From Gnetum montanum (lineage: Eukaryota; Streptophyta; Gnetopsida; Gnetales; Gnetaceae): DNA of 64,000 bases. Of this stretch, positions 35,631 through 45,708 are shown in pieces (the first letter of the stretch is position 1; each line of letters opens with the position of its first letter). Both the position numbers and the translations under genes were made by a program. The notes beneath the pieces were generated by a model. It saw only the letters and a program-made list of their open reading frames with translations, searched no databases and had not been told where the DNA came from. Location: contig MNCI01005623.1 in assembly GCA_015680685.1 (NCBI GenBank), positions 198,001 through 262,000 on the forward strand. The letters are read 5' to 3'.

Positions 35631-36068
35631 ATGGCCCCTAAAAGAAGACAACAAGGAGGACCTTCTCAAGGTGCAACTAAATGCCCAAGGGAAGGCAGAA
35701 GCCAAGGACCTCATGTAGAACATGCGGAGCAAGAGGCACAATCATTCAACATCCATCAGGGAACTCCTATCACTACATAATTTGGCCAAGAAAAAGGTGG
35801 AGAGGTTAGGGCCCAAGCCTATGAAGAGGAACGATGGTTGTTTACAACCTGGTATGTCAAGGCAAATCAGATGTTCCTACAACTGCCATGTCTGTGGGAA
35901 GTGCCGACTCCATCAAACATTGGAGCATCAACATGGACAGCACAAGACCCCCAAACTAAAGAGGAAAAGCTCCAAGCACTCCTTCAAAACCATCAGATCC
36001 CAAAACCTAGAGGACAAGACAAGGGGAAGTGACCCATGGAGGATCCATTGCCACCTGGAACCACATGA
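35631..36068 (+). pseudogene. ORF2 of element A, function unknown
   Basis: It begins MAPKRRQQGGPSQGATK directly after a splice-acceptor-like ...GTGATTATAG. The N-terminus (basic and Gln-rich, then EAQSFNIHQGTP) and the C-terminus (GQDKGK then PPGTT) match ORF2 of element B. The middle (ERWLFTTWYVKANQMF, LPCLWEVPTPSN) does not clearly match the middle of B. It has in-frame stops near 35778 (TAA) and at 36030 (TGA). It lies at the position of the envelope-like or extra ORFs of Athila/Tat gypsy elements. No domain could be assigned. Confidence 0.5.
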
Positions 36069-36243
36069 GTTCCAATAAAATTTTGTAATTGAAATTTTAT
36101 GTTTGTGTCCCAATTTTGTTGTATTTAATTCGCCACTGTAGCATGAATAAATTCCTAGTCAGTCAATAATCCCATACATATCCACTATGTAATTAATTGG
36201 GCTTGTTCTCATTTTATTTAACTCGAGGATGAGTTTTCATTCA

Positions 36244-36254
36244 GTCGTGGGGGT
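36244..36254 (+). promoter_or_regulatory. Polypurine tract of element A
   Basis: TCGTGGGGGTA directly precedes the 3' LTR. The identical sequence precedes the 3' LTR of element B. Confidence 0.75.
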
Positions 36255-37177
36255 ATGATGAACCATGATTTGTCAGGCTCCGATATCAGACCCGCAATAT
36301 CGGATCCATGATATCGTGACCTAAATAATGATATCAGATACACGATATCATGACTCCTTTGTGGGCCTATAAATACACGTGTGAGCGCATGGGAAAGTCA
36401 GTTAGGAATTAGTTCTTAGTCAGTTAGTTTTCAATCATTTGTTAGTTCTTCTCAACCCTTTCTCCTAGTGTATGCCTATAGTCTAATGATTATAATTGTA
36501 CGACACCTTTATTCAAGTGTAACAAACTTGGACACGCACATGACCAGTAATAAAGATTGAGATTAGTTCATCATTACAACATTCACTTAGTTTTAGTTGT
36601 TTAATTATTATTTGTTGCTTTTGTAATTAATATCTCTTACCCTCATTTCCTATCCCTGTTATTAATCACGGAATGAGTACGACTTAAGCATGAGCATTTA
36701 AGTGTGACTACTTGGTAACCCAGTAGCGTACCTAGGACATGCACTTGGTAATCCCAGCAGTAGTGGTACACGAGGTCCAAGATGTGTATGGATGATTAAG
36801 GAACAGATACTCATCGTACTTAGGCTAGCTTAGATTCTCTCCTCCCATTTTCTCGTAGTTAGATTCTCTCTCTCTCTCCTCCTTAGTCCAATTAAAATTT
36901 TTCCATTGCCTCTAGGAGTAGCACTAGTTTAGAACCATATCATANATTTTTCCATTGCCTCTAGGAGTAGCCTTAGTTTAGAACCATATCATACACCTCA
37001 CTCTGGACTAAACCATACATGACAACATAATTACTAGTCCAAGTGGGAAGACAACGAATTGCGATCAACCAGTAACTATTCAGATACCACAAGTAGCCCA
37101 TCTACGGAGTTCGACCGGATCGTGCGTGAATGCTTGTATTCATATGGTTGAGTATAGGGGTACCTCAACACTCATCA
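36255..37177 (+). repeat. 3' LTR of element A
   Basis: TGATGAACCATGATTTGTCA to AACACTCATCA. GATATC array at 36281-36352 and TATAAATA at 36368-36375. It differs from the 5' LTR mostly by transitions, apart from a rearranged motif order in the array and the artefact at 36897-36993. Confidence 0.9.
36897..36993. other. Single-N gap flanked by a near-identical 48-bp duplication
   Basis: 36897-36944 and 36946-36993 are almost identical with an N at 36945. Subtracting one copy brings the 3' LTR to 874 bp, matching the 876-bp 5' LTR, so the duplication is an assembly error. Confidence 0.82.
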
Positions 37178-37182
37178 GTAAA

Positions 37183-37550
37183 GTACTTAGAAAATTTAAA
37201 AGACTCAATAAAATTAAACATGCTGAAAAGTAAAATTAAACTAAGTGAGATGCTTTAATGGTGAGAAATAGTCTCGATCTTTATTGTTGATCATTAATTA
37301 TGCCCAAGAACAATCCACTTGAATAAAGACTTCGTATAATTGTTAATCACTACACTGCAAGCATTCACACTAAGTCTAAGTTATGACACAAATTGCAAGA
37401 ATCTAGCTAAGTGTTGACGAAAGTTGTTCCTTTTGACACGATGATGGGTTGGTATTTATAGGCACGACCAAGGCCTACTATATCACATCTACGATGACCT
37501 ATGTAGAGCTATGTTGTTGTAGATATGATATTGTAGCTTACTGACACAAG
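37183..37550 (-). repeat. LTR of element D, part 2
   Basis: Continuation of the LTR begun at 30762; parts 1 and 2 together give about 850 bp, the family length. The minus strand has a TATA box (CCTATAAATACC, about 37445-37456) and ATATC-type motifs upstream of it. The outer end is placed near 37550 from the TGTGTCAGTAAG start; this boundary is approximate. Confidence 0.55.
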
Positions 37551-37910
37551 GGTTTTAATAGTCTAGTAGCAAGATAGCTTGGTAATCCCAAGAGTTGATA
37601 TACCTATCCAAGACCATGGTAGAAGATCATGTAACAAAAAGTCATTACCCTAGGACAGTTTAGGATTTTACTTTTACTTGCATTGATAATTAGCCTTAGT
37701 ATAGATTATTTTCTAATTTTAGTTTATATGGGCAAATAACATCATTGATCATATGTTTTGATTGCATTTAATCATATAACATGAGCTCACTGCGAACGTG
37801 AATAGGAAGATAGCAACCTACAATCAATCCATGCTACTCCTAGACATCTACCACAACGCTTGTAAATCTTACATATGGAAATTGTACATGCTTGCATGAA
37901 GGTAAGGTAG
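37551..37910. other. Spacer without recognisable features
   Basis: AT-rich sequence between element D and a SINE-like repeat. No frames or repeats of note. Confidence 0.35.
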
Positions 37911-37914
37911 GGTG

Positions 37915-38075
37915 GGGTTGTTGGAACCTAAAATAAGTGAAATATAGGTACACCCCAAGATATATAGTCTAGTTAGAACTTTATATAACTTAGCACTACC
38001 CATTGGAATCAAACCAAACCCATGACCTTCCAAATTAAATGTTTTACCATTAAGCTAACACCTCATTGTTTTTAT
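37915..38075 (-). mobile_element. tRNA-derived SINE-like repeat
   Basis: The minus strand carries a box A-like TTAGCTTAATGGTAAAAC and, about 30 bp on, a box B-like GGTTTGATTCC, the internal RNA polymerase III promoter layout of tRNA-derived SINEs. A related copy lies at 55490-55570. The tail and TSD are not resolved. Confidence 0.5.
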
Positions 38076-38684
38076 TATTATTATTATTATTTTAATGTCT
38101 TTTACATGCTATAATCCAATGCATTTCTTACACAAAATCAACCTAACTTATAACATGCAAATCATGTGCCTACACTAAGAAGCCACGCATCCTTCAACAA
38201 CTAGAACAATCATGGTGAATAAGATTCTCTCCATAAATAAATGGGCATCATTCAAATATTATTATATACCATAATACAACGGGTGCAAATCTTCAAATAT
38301 TTTTCATACTCGTGAAGGCCAATGATTAGCATTTATTTTATGAGATGCATCCTTGGAAAACACCATGTGATGTTGGGCTTCTCACATTGGCCTCAAACAT
38401 GCCTAACATTTCAACACATGCTTTTATTGACCTAAGTGCACACAGCCAAAGGAGTACCTTATTTTCAATTTTATGTCTTCTAAAAATATGAGATTCGTCG
38501 CTCGAACCAGAAAATTCCAAAATCGTGCCCGGTTAGACACGCACAAGAAATACGCTGCTCAGAAAAGTCAGAAGAGCCACTAAACGAGTAAATTCGACGT
38601 GAACAAGTCCAACGAAACCGAGTACACGCAAAGAACGGCCAAACATGTCAAAATGGGTTTGAAAACCGGAGAAGCATCAAATCT
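38076..38684. other. Upstream DNA of the small host gene, before the LINE insertion
   Basis: The sequence becomes less AT-rich and CpG-containing from about 38500. It was joined to 44699 onward before the LINE arrived, so it is probably the distal promoter of the gene at 45034. No frame is convincing. Confidence 0.4.
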
Positions 38685-38699
38685 AATTATTGTTACGGA

Positions 38700-39534
38700 A
38701 GTCTGTGTTTTACTTTTACACGTCTGGACAGGAAACTCAAAATACTTCGGCTGGAAAAGGCGGGAGCGAGAAAACCATTCCAGCAATGGAGCGACGCCAA
38801 CAGAAGAAGCAGGGGCTCTTTCTCTGCAAATTTTAAACGCTCCTCTCGCTGGCGAAACGTTAAACCAGCGGATGTCATTGCATTCGTTTTGTTATTTTTC
38901 TCGAAATTAACGAAAGAAGATGGAATAACTGAGCCCTAACGCAGACGCTGACGCCGCCGCAGCCATTTGCTGAGGCCCGTCCAGGTGGGTGGGGTGGCCG
39001 CGTCGCCCAATACCGCCGCGCCCTGGGATTTCGCTGTGCCCTGCTACAAGCTTGAAAGAGGGCCCAGACCTGCCTGCCGTGAAGTGGCGCTAGGGTTTGA
39101 TTACCACCATTGTTGAGATCGAGGCCAGGCTGAGAATCTAAAGCCTGTTGCTACTGGATAAAATTGCAGTTTATTTGCGTTCCGCGATTTTGCCTTTTTT
39201 GACCATTTTGTTGAGAATCTAAAGCCTCCTGCACTCTACCGCTGCCGCTCTGCCGCTGCGCTGCGGAGCCCTCCAGCGCTCTGCCTCCAGACGCTGAACA
39301 GAAATTAACCGTTGGGTGCTCTTTTCTCCCGTTGGGCGCCGCTGCGCTGCAAAGCCCTCCTGCTCTACCTGCCTCCTGAGTTTCTCTTGGCCGTTTTATT
39401 TCTTTCTGCCGCGTTGTCTGGGGCCTCGCTCGTGGTGGGTGGACACGCACACTGGTGGTGAGGGTTTTTCTGCAATTTAGGCTGCAGAACGGTGTCAGGA
39501 ATGCGCGTGCCCTAGGCGTGGGCAGGTCATAAAG
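38700..39534 (+). other. GC-rich 5' UTR of the LINE
   Basis: CpG-rich leader unlike the AT-rich surroundings, with CTGCCGCTG-type runs and a repeated GAGAATCTAAAGCCT (39131, 39214). It is the expected place for the internal LINE promoter. Frames on both strands here (for example 39151-39450 minus) look compositional. Confidence 0.6.
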
Positions 39535-40620
39535 ATGGATCCATCAGCTTCTGCATTTCCTCAGGGAAGTTCATTTACCTCACCTCAACTTGATTTTCTT
39601 TTACCGAATGATATTTTTGAAGTAGTCTCTAAAGATATCACATCTCGGTTTTTGTTTTTTCAAATTGTGGGGTTTTTACCACGGTCTCCAAGTTTAAACA
39701 CTCAAGTCCATAGCCTCCTTCAACCCCATGGCATTCAGGTTTCTCATGCTCGTTACTACGCTCGTCATTTCATTCTGGTAGAATTATCTGATGCTTCCTA
39801 GGTCGAAAAGGCTCTCTCTCAAAAAAATTTTCCAACTAGAAATGCAACCCTTATCGCACGCACCTGGAGTTTTGACTTTAATGTCAATGACCCCGCTTTT
39901 AATATAATTCCTTGTTACATAGAACTGCCCAATCTTCCACTCATTTTCTCCTCTGTTGAGAGGGACATTGTTAGCACCCTGGGCCTTATTATTTCCAATC
40001 ATTGTAAGGCGATCAATTGAACTCAAATTCGCCGTTATTGTATTGAACTGGATATAGCCCGTCGGAAGACCTCATTAAACCTCGGTGCTAGTGGAAAAAT
40101 CTTTACCCAAAAAGTGGACTATTTTTATCTTCCAAAATCATGTAGCTATTGTCACAGGGTCGAGCATCATATCTCGGCGTGTCCCATCCTAGCCAGGAAA
40201 AAACAATCTGTAGCCTCTCAGAAGACTAGTTCCCTAGTCACACCACCAGTAGGTCCATCCTCAGTATCCTTTAAATTCGGATCTCCTCTCCCAACAACTC
40301 CTAAATCCTCCTCTCATTCTAGCTGCTCCAAGCTACAGAAACAACAGTCAGGTACTCACACCACCACCCAGGTCATCCCCTCAAACGTTGTCAAGAACTC
40401 ATTCTCAGAGGATGAGTTCGTGGTGGCCAATGGTAGGAAACGAGTTAAAGCTTCCCTTCGTTCTACTTCTCCCTCCACCTCCTCTTCACTAGACACTTCC
40501 ATGGCCCTTGTCCCCACCAACAACTCCTTTGCCCTCCTGTCAGGAACAAAGGAAACTGATACTTCGACTCCCAAACCTTTTGTTGCCCTCCCATCCAACC
40601 TACCCCTGGTTTTCCCATGA
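39535..40620 (+). pseudogene. LINE ORF1 (nucleic-acid-binding protein)
   Basis: One frame of 361 codons from MDPSASAFPQGSSF with in-frame stops at 39799 (TAG) and 40018 (TGA). The N-terminal part up to about residue 190 resembles the DUF4283 region of plant LINE ORF1. The zinc knuckle CSYCHRVEHHISAC sits at about residues 198-211. The C-terminal half is Ser/Thr/Pro-rich and ends with DEFVVANGRKR and a low-complexity tail. ORF1p binds LINE RNA and accompanies it to the target. The stop overlaps the ORF2 start as ATGA. Confidence 0.82.
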
Positions 40621-43600
40621 ATCTCCTTTCTTGGAACGTTCGAGGCCTTACTGATAGGCTTCGACGAAAGCGAGCAGGCAACTTTATATCTAATCTTAAT
40701 TTGACTTTTGATTTCATTCTCCTTCAAGAAATTAAGATTTCCGCCGACCTTTTATCCTATTCCGCCCATTGGTTTCTTCCTCACTCCTCACTCCTAGCGA
40801 CATCCCATGCATGTGGGAAAGGAGGAGTGTCATCCTATTGGAAAACTAAAATCCTTCAAAGCGGTTCGGATTCTGGGCATAGAGTTTCCTGGGCCACCTT
40901 CTCATCCCAGCACGGCCCCTTTGGCATTTGCTCAATATATGCCCCAAATGACTCCACAGAACGGGCTCTCCTTTGGCATGAACTTGCAACTTCTCTCCCC
41001 CCAATGCCTTGGATATTCGGAGGAGATTTTAACATGGTAGAATTCCCTCAAGATAAGCTCGGAGGGGTATTTCTTCAATTGCCCAATCTCGAGTATCAGG
41101 CCTGATCTGCATTTAAGAAAAGATTTTACCTCTCAGACGGGGTAGACAACTCCATGTGCGCTCCCCCCCATAGATTTACTTGGAGCAATCTCCGTCTAGG
41201 GCAAGCTCGCATCTACAACAGGTTAGATAGGTTTCATTTCTCCACCCTCTCCTTTTGGCAAGCTTGCTCTGCCACTACAGTTCATCATCATGCCACCTTA
41301 TCCGACCACCTTCCTCTCTCCATATCTATCAAGATTCATGGTAGCCCTGATCGACAAAAATTCCATCATTTCAGACTACACAACAACTTTTTTTCTTCCC
41401 CCACTGCCCAACTTCTTCTCTCCAACCTTTGGAATGCCGAACCTAGGCCCCTAAATCAGACGGGTTGGATTAATTGGTGGCATCGTGCTTCATGTCGAGT
41501 GCGAAACCTCGCTCATTCATATGGTAAGATCGTGGCTGCTCAAGCCAAACTTGAATACAACAAAATTCACCTCACTATTGAGCATCTCACTAACAAACTA
41601 GCTCAAGATCCCTTCAATACTCTAGTTCACGAGGAGCTAGCTAGAGCACGTGTTGCCTTCCAACATTGGGAAGTGTACCGAGCACAAAGTGCCTTAACTA
41701 AAAGTCGGCTCACTTGGTTAAATATTCAAGATGAGCACTGTAAGGAATTTTTTAAATATCTTAATGCTGCTTCCCCTTCGCGTGCTATAGACAAAATCTC
41801 ATGTGAGGGTACCACCATTACTAACCACAATAGTATCCTCTCTTTTCTTAAGAACCACTACGAAACCCTTTTTGCTGCTACCCCAATGGACATCTCTTTG
41901 TTCCAGGTTGCCACCCCTGATTATCCTCGCCTTATTAATCCTACTATGCTACAAAGCCTTGATGCTGATATCACTCTAGCAGAGCTACAAGAGGCTTGTT
42001 CCAAGTTAAGTCGAGGAAAGACTCCTGGTTATGATGGGTTTCCAGTAGAATTTTTTCAAAATCATTGGGATTTGGTTGGCAAGGATCTTTTGCAGGTCAT
42101 TAATGAGGCTCTCTTAACTGGTTCCCTTGGGCCTAATCTAAATCAAGGGGTAATTCGTCTCCTCCCCAAGTCTGGGGATCTAACCGATATCTCCAATTGG
42201 CGTCCCATAACTCTTCTCAATGTAGTGTTAAAATTTGGGCGAAGTGCCTTGCCTTACGGCTGAAAAAAATTCTCGGTCAGATCATATCCCCTCAGCAAAC
42301 AGGATTCGTTCCTGGTAGATATATTTTAGACAATGTGGTAGCGGCGTGGGAAGGTCTCAAGTGGGCTGAGGATGATGGACAAGATATTCTCCTAGTGAAA
42401 CTAGATTATGCCAAGGCTTATGACAACATTAAGTGGGATTTTATCTTGCAGACTATGACCAAACTGGGTTTTGGACCCAAGTTCTTGCATATGGTGAAAT
42501 GTTTATTCTCCGATGCTACTGCAAGAATTGCCACTACCTTCGGCATTACCTCTCCCTTTCCAATACATAGGTCTGTGCGCCAAGGTTGTCCTCTCGCCCC
42601 TGATCTCTTTATCATTGCATCAGACTTTCTTTGTCATCAAATTAACCTGGACATTAAAACTAAAGTTCTCACTGGGGTTAGCCTTTCCTCCTCTCAACAA
42701 CAGCTTCTCAATATGCACTTTGCCGATGACTCCTTTTTTCTAGTTCAAAACACAGCCACCAATTTGCACCGCCTCTTATCAAGGGTGGAGCAATATTGCA
42801 CACTCTCAGGTTCCATAATTAACTGGAATAAATCCTCTGTTTATAGCTTTAAGGGCAATTACAACCATGTGACCCACTATAAGTGGAAGCAGCTTCAAGA
42901 TCAAGACATCGTTAAGATTCTGGGAATCCCTTTCCGCTTTAGAGGCTCAACATCTATCCTTTGGGAGCAAGTTATTCATCGAATTCAAAAGAAACTCGAC
43001 AAATGGAAAACTAAACCCCTCACACTTGCGGGTAAATACCTTGTTTGTAAGTCCATATGCGCGTCCACCCATGTGTATTACTCTTCGTGTTGGGCCCCCT
43101 CCCAAGCTGCCTACCAGAAGCTAGAACGGTTATTCCGTGACTTTATGTGGTCCTCCAAGGACTCTCAAAAAGGCTTTCATCGTGTCGCTTGGACTATTGT
43201 TACTCTCCCCAAGAATAAGGGTGGCTTAGGCCTTTTGAACTCCTATAAGCAAGGAATTACCCTGGTTGCTAAGTGGTTGGTACAACATTTAGATGCCTCA
43301 AATATTATAGGGACCCTCCTCCAATTAAGGCTTCATCAAGCCTTTCCTAAAAATAAGCCCTTCTGGAAAGACATCCATTTCGTTAATTGGATTCTTTCCC
43401 CCCTCACTATCATTCTTCCCGGATCTCATGTTTTCAAAAGCATTTGGAGGGCCTGGCAAATTGTACACACTCACATAGACTGGACTAACGTTAAAATCAA
43501 CCCTACTATCCTCTCTAAAGTGTGTCCGTGGTGGTTACCTCTGTCACCCGCTCCCCTTGCTATCACAAATGCTAAGGTGGCTACCTCGTGGTATCGAAAA

Positions 43601-44437
43601 GGTGTCATTTCCTTGAATTGTCTTAGGCTTGCTAGTCGTTGGATTTCAGGGGTCGAGTTTAACACTTTGTATGGGGAGTCGGCTGCAATGAAACATTGCC
43701 TTATTCAGATTTACTCTTTCCTCCATGGTCACTGGCACCTGGATGTTACAGTGCAAAGCCTTTTTCATGGCCTTCAATGGCTTAATGGGGTTAAACTCTT
43801 TCCCTATCGGCCATCTGTTCCCTTTCATCTCATGCACGACCCATCTGCAGTCATTCAACGTTGCAATAAATATTGGCACAAACAAGAGTCAGAAACATTT
43901 TGGATCCCTCTCTTCCAACTTATTTGGAAACTTCCGACCCTCCCCAAAATTAAGCAGTTCCTTTGGTGTCTTCTCCACCATGGTCTTCCTATCGGAAAAC
44001 GTCTAGAATATCTTGGGATTCCTAATCCCACTTGCCCTCTATGTGGTGGACTAGATGACTTTGTCCATGTGTTTTGGCAATGTCCCTTTGCTCAACATGT
44101 GTGGCAGTGGACTTCTAAAGCTTTTCCATCCTACAAGCTATCTCAAGAGGATGCCATATTCGGATTCTTGAACATTACTTCTACTAATCTTAATTTTCTG
44201 TGGAAAGTTATTAGACCTATTATTTTATATTATATTTGGAAGCGAAGATGCAATGTTCTATTTCAAAAGACAGAGTATTCTAACAAATGTTTGCTTACCA
44301 GGTTGGAGATGTTGCAGATCTTTCGCCTCACCTATTTTCAACTCACATCTCAAGCATCCAAGTTCAATCTGGACAGTCATCAATTGGTTCATCTCCTGCA
44401 GCTATGGGAAAGACCTATGTGTTTTAGTTACACTTAG
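40617..44437 (+). pseudogene. LINE ORF2: AP-endonuclease plus reverse transcriptase
   Basis: The start MNLLSWNVRGL is the classic beginning of an AP-type endonuclease. Endonuclease motifs LLQEIK, GGDFN and SDHLPLSI (to about 41335) are all present. Then come a connecting region, RT motifs GKTPGYDGFPVEFFQ, NWRPITLLN, LLVKLDYAKAYD (motif A), RQGCPLAPDLF (motif B) and the catalytic HFADDS (42716-42733), and finally a zf-RVT region with CPLCGGLDDFVHVFWQCP (about 44034). A TGA at 41103 replaces a Trp-like position. A 1-nt deletion near 42228 moves the frame, so the rest is read from 42197 in another frame. The protein nicks DNA and copies LINE RNA in place. Confidence 0.92.
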
Positions 44438-44683
44438 CATCAAATTCTATGTCATTCTATTTTGTAAAAAGCTAGTATGTGCGAACATTTGGTTGTGTCC
44501 CAACTTAGGGTACCTTCTCTAATACTAATTTATTTTTAAGGTGTTTCCCGAGTGTCATTCACGTTGCTCTCAGTTTTCCCCTTCCCTTAACCCCTTCCCT
44601 TAACCTTATGACTTATTCAAGTTGTTGTAATTGATGCTCCTTTAATTTCAATAAATCTTCTTTTCGGGGTCCGACACCCCCCC
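44438..44683 (+). other. LINE 3' UTR ending in a hairpin instead of poly(A)
   Basis: It contains AATAAA at 44650-44655. GGGGT (44666-44670), loop CCGAC and ACCCC (44676-44680) form a 5-bp stem, followed by CCC and then directly the TSD. No A-run is present. Confidence 0.7.
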
Positions 44684-44884
44684 AATTATTGTTACGGACT
44701 CATTGTTACGGACTCAAATCCAATTGCAGCATAATAGTGAAATCAATTCAATTCAGTCCAATTCAGGAGGTTGCTATTTCCGTGACCGTTACGTCTCCAC
44801 TGACATGTTCGCAAAGTAAATCTTCAAAATAGTTAATCTGGCGCAGCAGGGAACTGCAAATTTATCCATCCGCGCATATATACA

Positions 44885-44891
44885 TATAAAA
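44885..44891 (+). promoter_or_regulatory. TATA box of the small host gene
   Basis: TATAAAA in a CATATATACATATAAAATATTG context, about 150 bp before the proposed ATG. It is followed by a CpG-rich leader with CACGCACGCAGCACACG, where transcription could start near 44915. Confidence 0.6.
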
Positions 44892-45033
44892 TATTGAGCC
44901 GCTCACCGGCATTCTCACGCACGCAGCACACGTCCGCGTTTTCGAATACGCGTCTGCAATCGTGTCTTTCCGTCCTCGCTCCTGCACAGGTACTCCAACC
45001 AGAGGAACTTCCATTTCCATTCCAGGATCATCG

Positions 45034-45708
45034 ATGAGCAATTTAAGGTAGGGAACCTCTGCATTTCGAAAATTTCTCTGTTTCTTTGAATGCTTAATCT
45101 TTTATCCTGTGAAATAGGAAATTAGGAATCTGAATACCTGGAGTAGACTAGAGAGCTCGTAGACTTCAAGCTTTTCTTCGTTTCTTTGGAACGTGAATCC
45201 GTTTATGCAATGAAATAGGAAATCATTAATCTGGAAAGCTGCTCTTGAAAGTAGAAAGCTGCTAGAATTCAAAATTTGCTCCATGTTTTTGGAATGTGAA
45301 GCTGTTTAAGGTGTGAAATATGAAAATACCATCTGTAAACCTGATAGATGCGATTCTTGCACAGACTGCATGCCAATACGTTTTAGTTCTTCCAATCTCT
45401 AATTGTTGTTCTGCCTGTAATTAAGCAGCGAGATTACGGACGCTGACATTCTGGCGGCACGGCTGCTGATGAAGATGAGGCATAGCGCGAGCTCGCAGTT
45501 GCAGATAATCGATTACTCTGATGCCAGCAGAGTATGCGGAAGAGGAGGAAGATGCAGCAAACGAAATGCCAATGAAATTCATGAGAGCGATGTTTCTGCG
45601 GAATCTCGGCCGGAGAAACGCGCGAGGCGGTGTCGCGCGGACTTACTCTCCACAGATTTTCATGATGATCAACTGCGTCCTCGGTACAGACTTGTGTCTG
45701 AGATATAA
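45034..45708 (+). CDS. Small two-exon host gene candidate, 97 aa, function unknown
   Basis: Exon 1 coding part 45034-45047 (MSNL...), intron 45048-45428 (GTAGGG...TTAAGCAG, 381 bp), exon 2 45429-45708. Splicing joins the ATG to a continuous frame of 98 codons. The product starts MSNLSEITDADILAARLLMK, then has a Cys/Arg/Gly-rich VCGRGGRCSKR, then an acidic stretch and a basic RPEKRARRCR that could be a nuclear-localisation signal, and ends YRLVSEI. No membrane segment or signal peptide is seen. GC and CpG content are higher than in the surroundings and a TATA box lies upstream, which favours a real gene. The family was not recognised. A different frame in exon 2 (45521-45757) is also open and cannot be excluded. 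Confidence 0.5.
45048..45428 (+). other. Predicted intron of the small host gene
   Basis: Donor AAG|GTAGGG and acceptor TTAAGCAG|CGAG; T-rich interior. Removing it puts the ATG in frame with exon 2. Confidence 0.5.

Larger units (their letters stand above)
31245..37177 (+). mobile_element. Element A: non-autonomous Ty3/gypsy (gag plus ORF2, no pol)
   Basis: LTRs are at 31245-32120 (876 bp) and 36255-37177 (923 bp, inflated by a 48-bp artefact). A PBS lies at 32122, gag at 32252 onward, ORF2 at 35631-36068 and the polypurine tract at 36244-36254. A perfect TSD, GTAAA, lies at 31240-31244 and 37178-37182. The interior is 4.1 kb. Protease, RT, RNase H and integrase are all missing compared with sister element C, so gag runs into 3' non-coding DNA. 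It is inserted in the LTR of antisense element D. Confidence 0.92.
38685..44698 (+). mobile_element. Near-complete L1-type LINE with 15-bp target-site duplication
   Basis: The 15-bp sequence AATTATTGTTACGGA occurs exactly at 38685-38699 and 44684-44698 and brackets the element body 38700-44683. In order are a GC-rich 5' UTR (38700-39534), ORF1 (39535-40620), ORF2 (40617-44437) and a short 3' UTR with AATAAA (44650-44655) and a terminal hairpin. ORF1 has two nonsense changes; ORF2 has one nonsense change and one 1-nt frameshift. It is the youngest-looking element here. It inserted about 200 bp upstream of the TATA box of a small host gene. Confidence 0.92.

Noticed and set aside
39151-39450. 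99-residue reverse frame in the LINE 5' UTR
   Set aside because: Arg/Ala-rich peptide explained by GC-rich composition; it is antisense to a LINE leader and has no recognisable domain.
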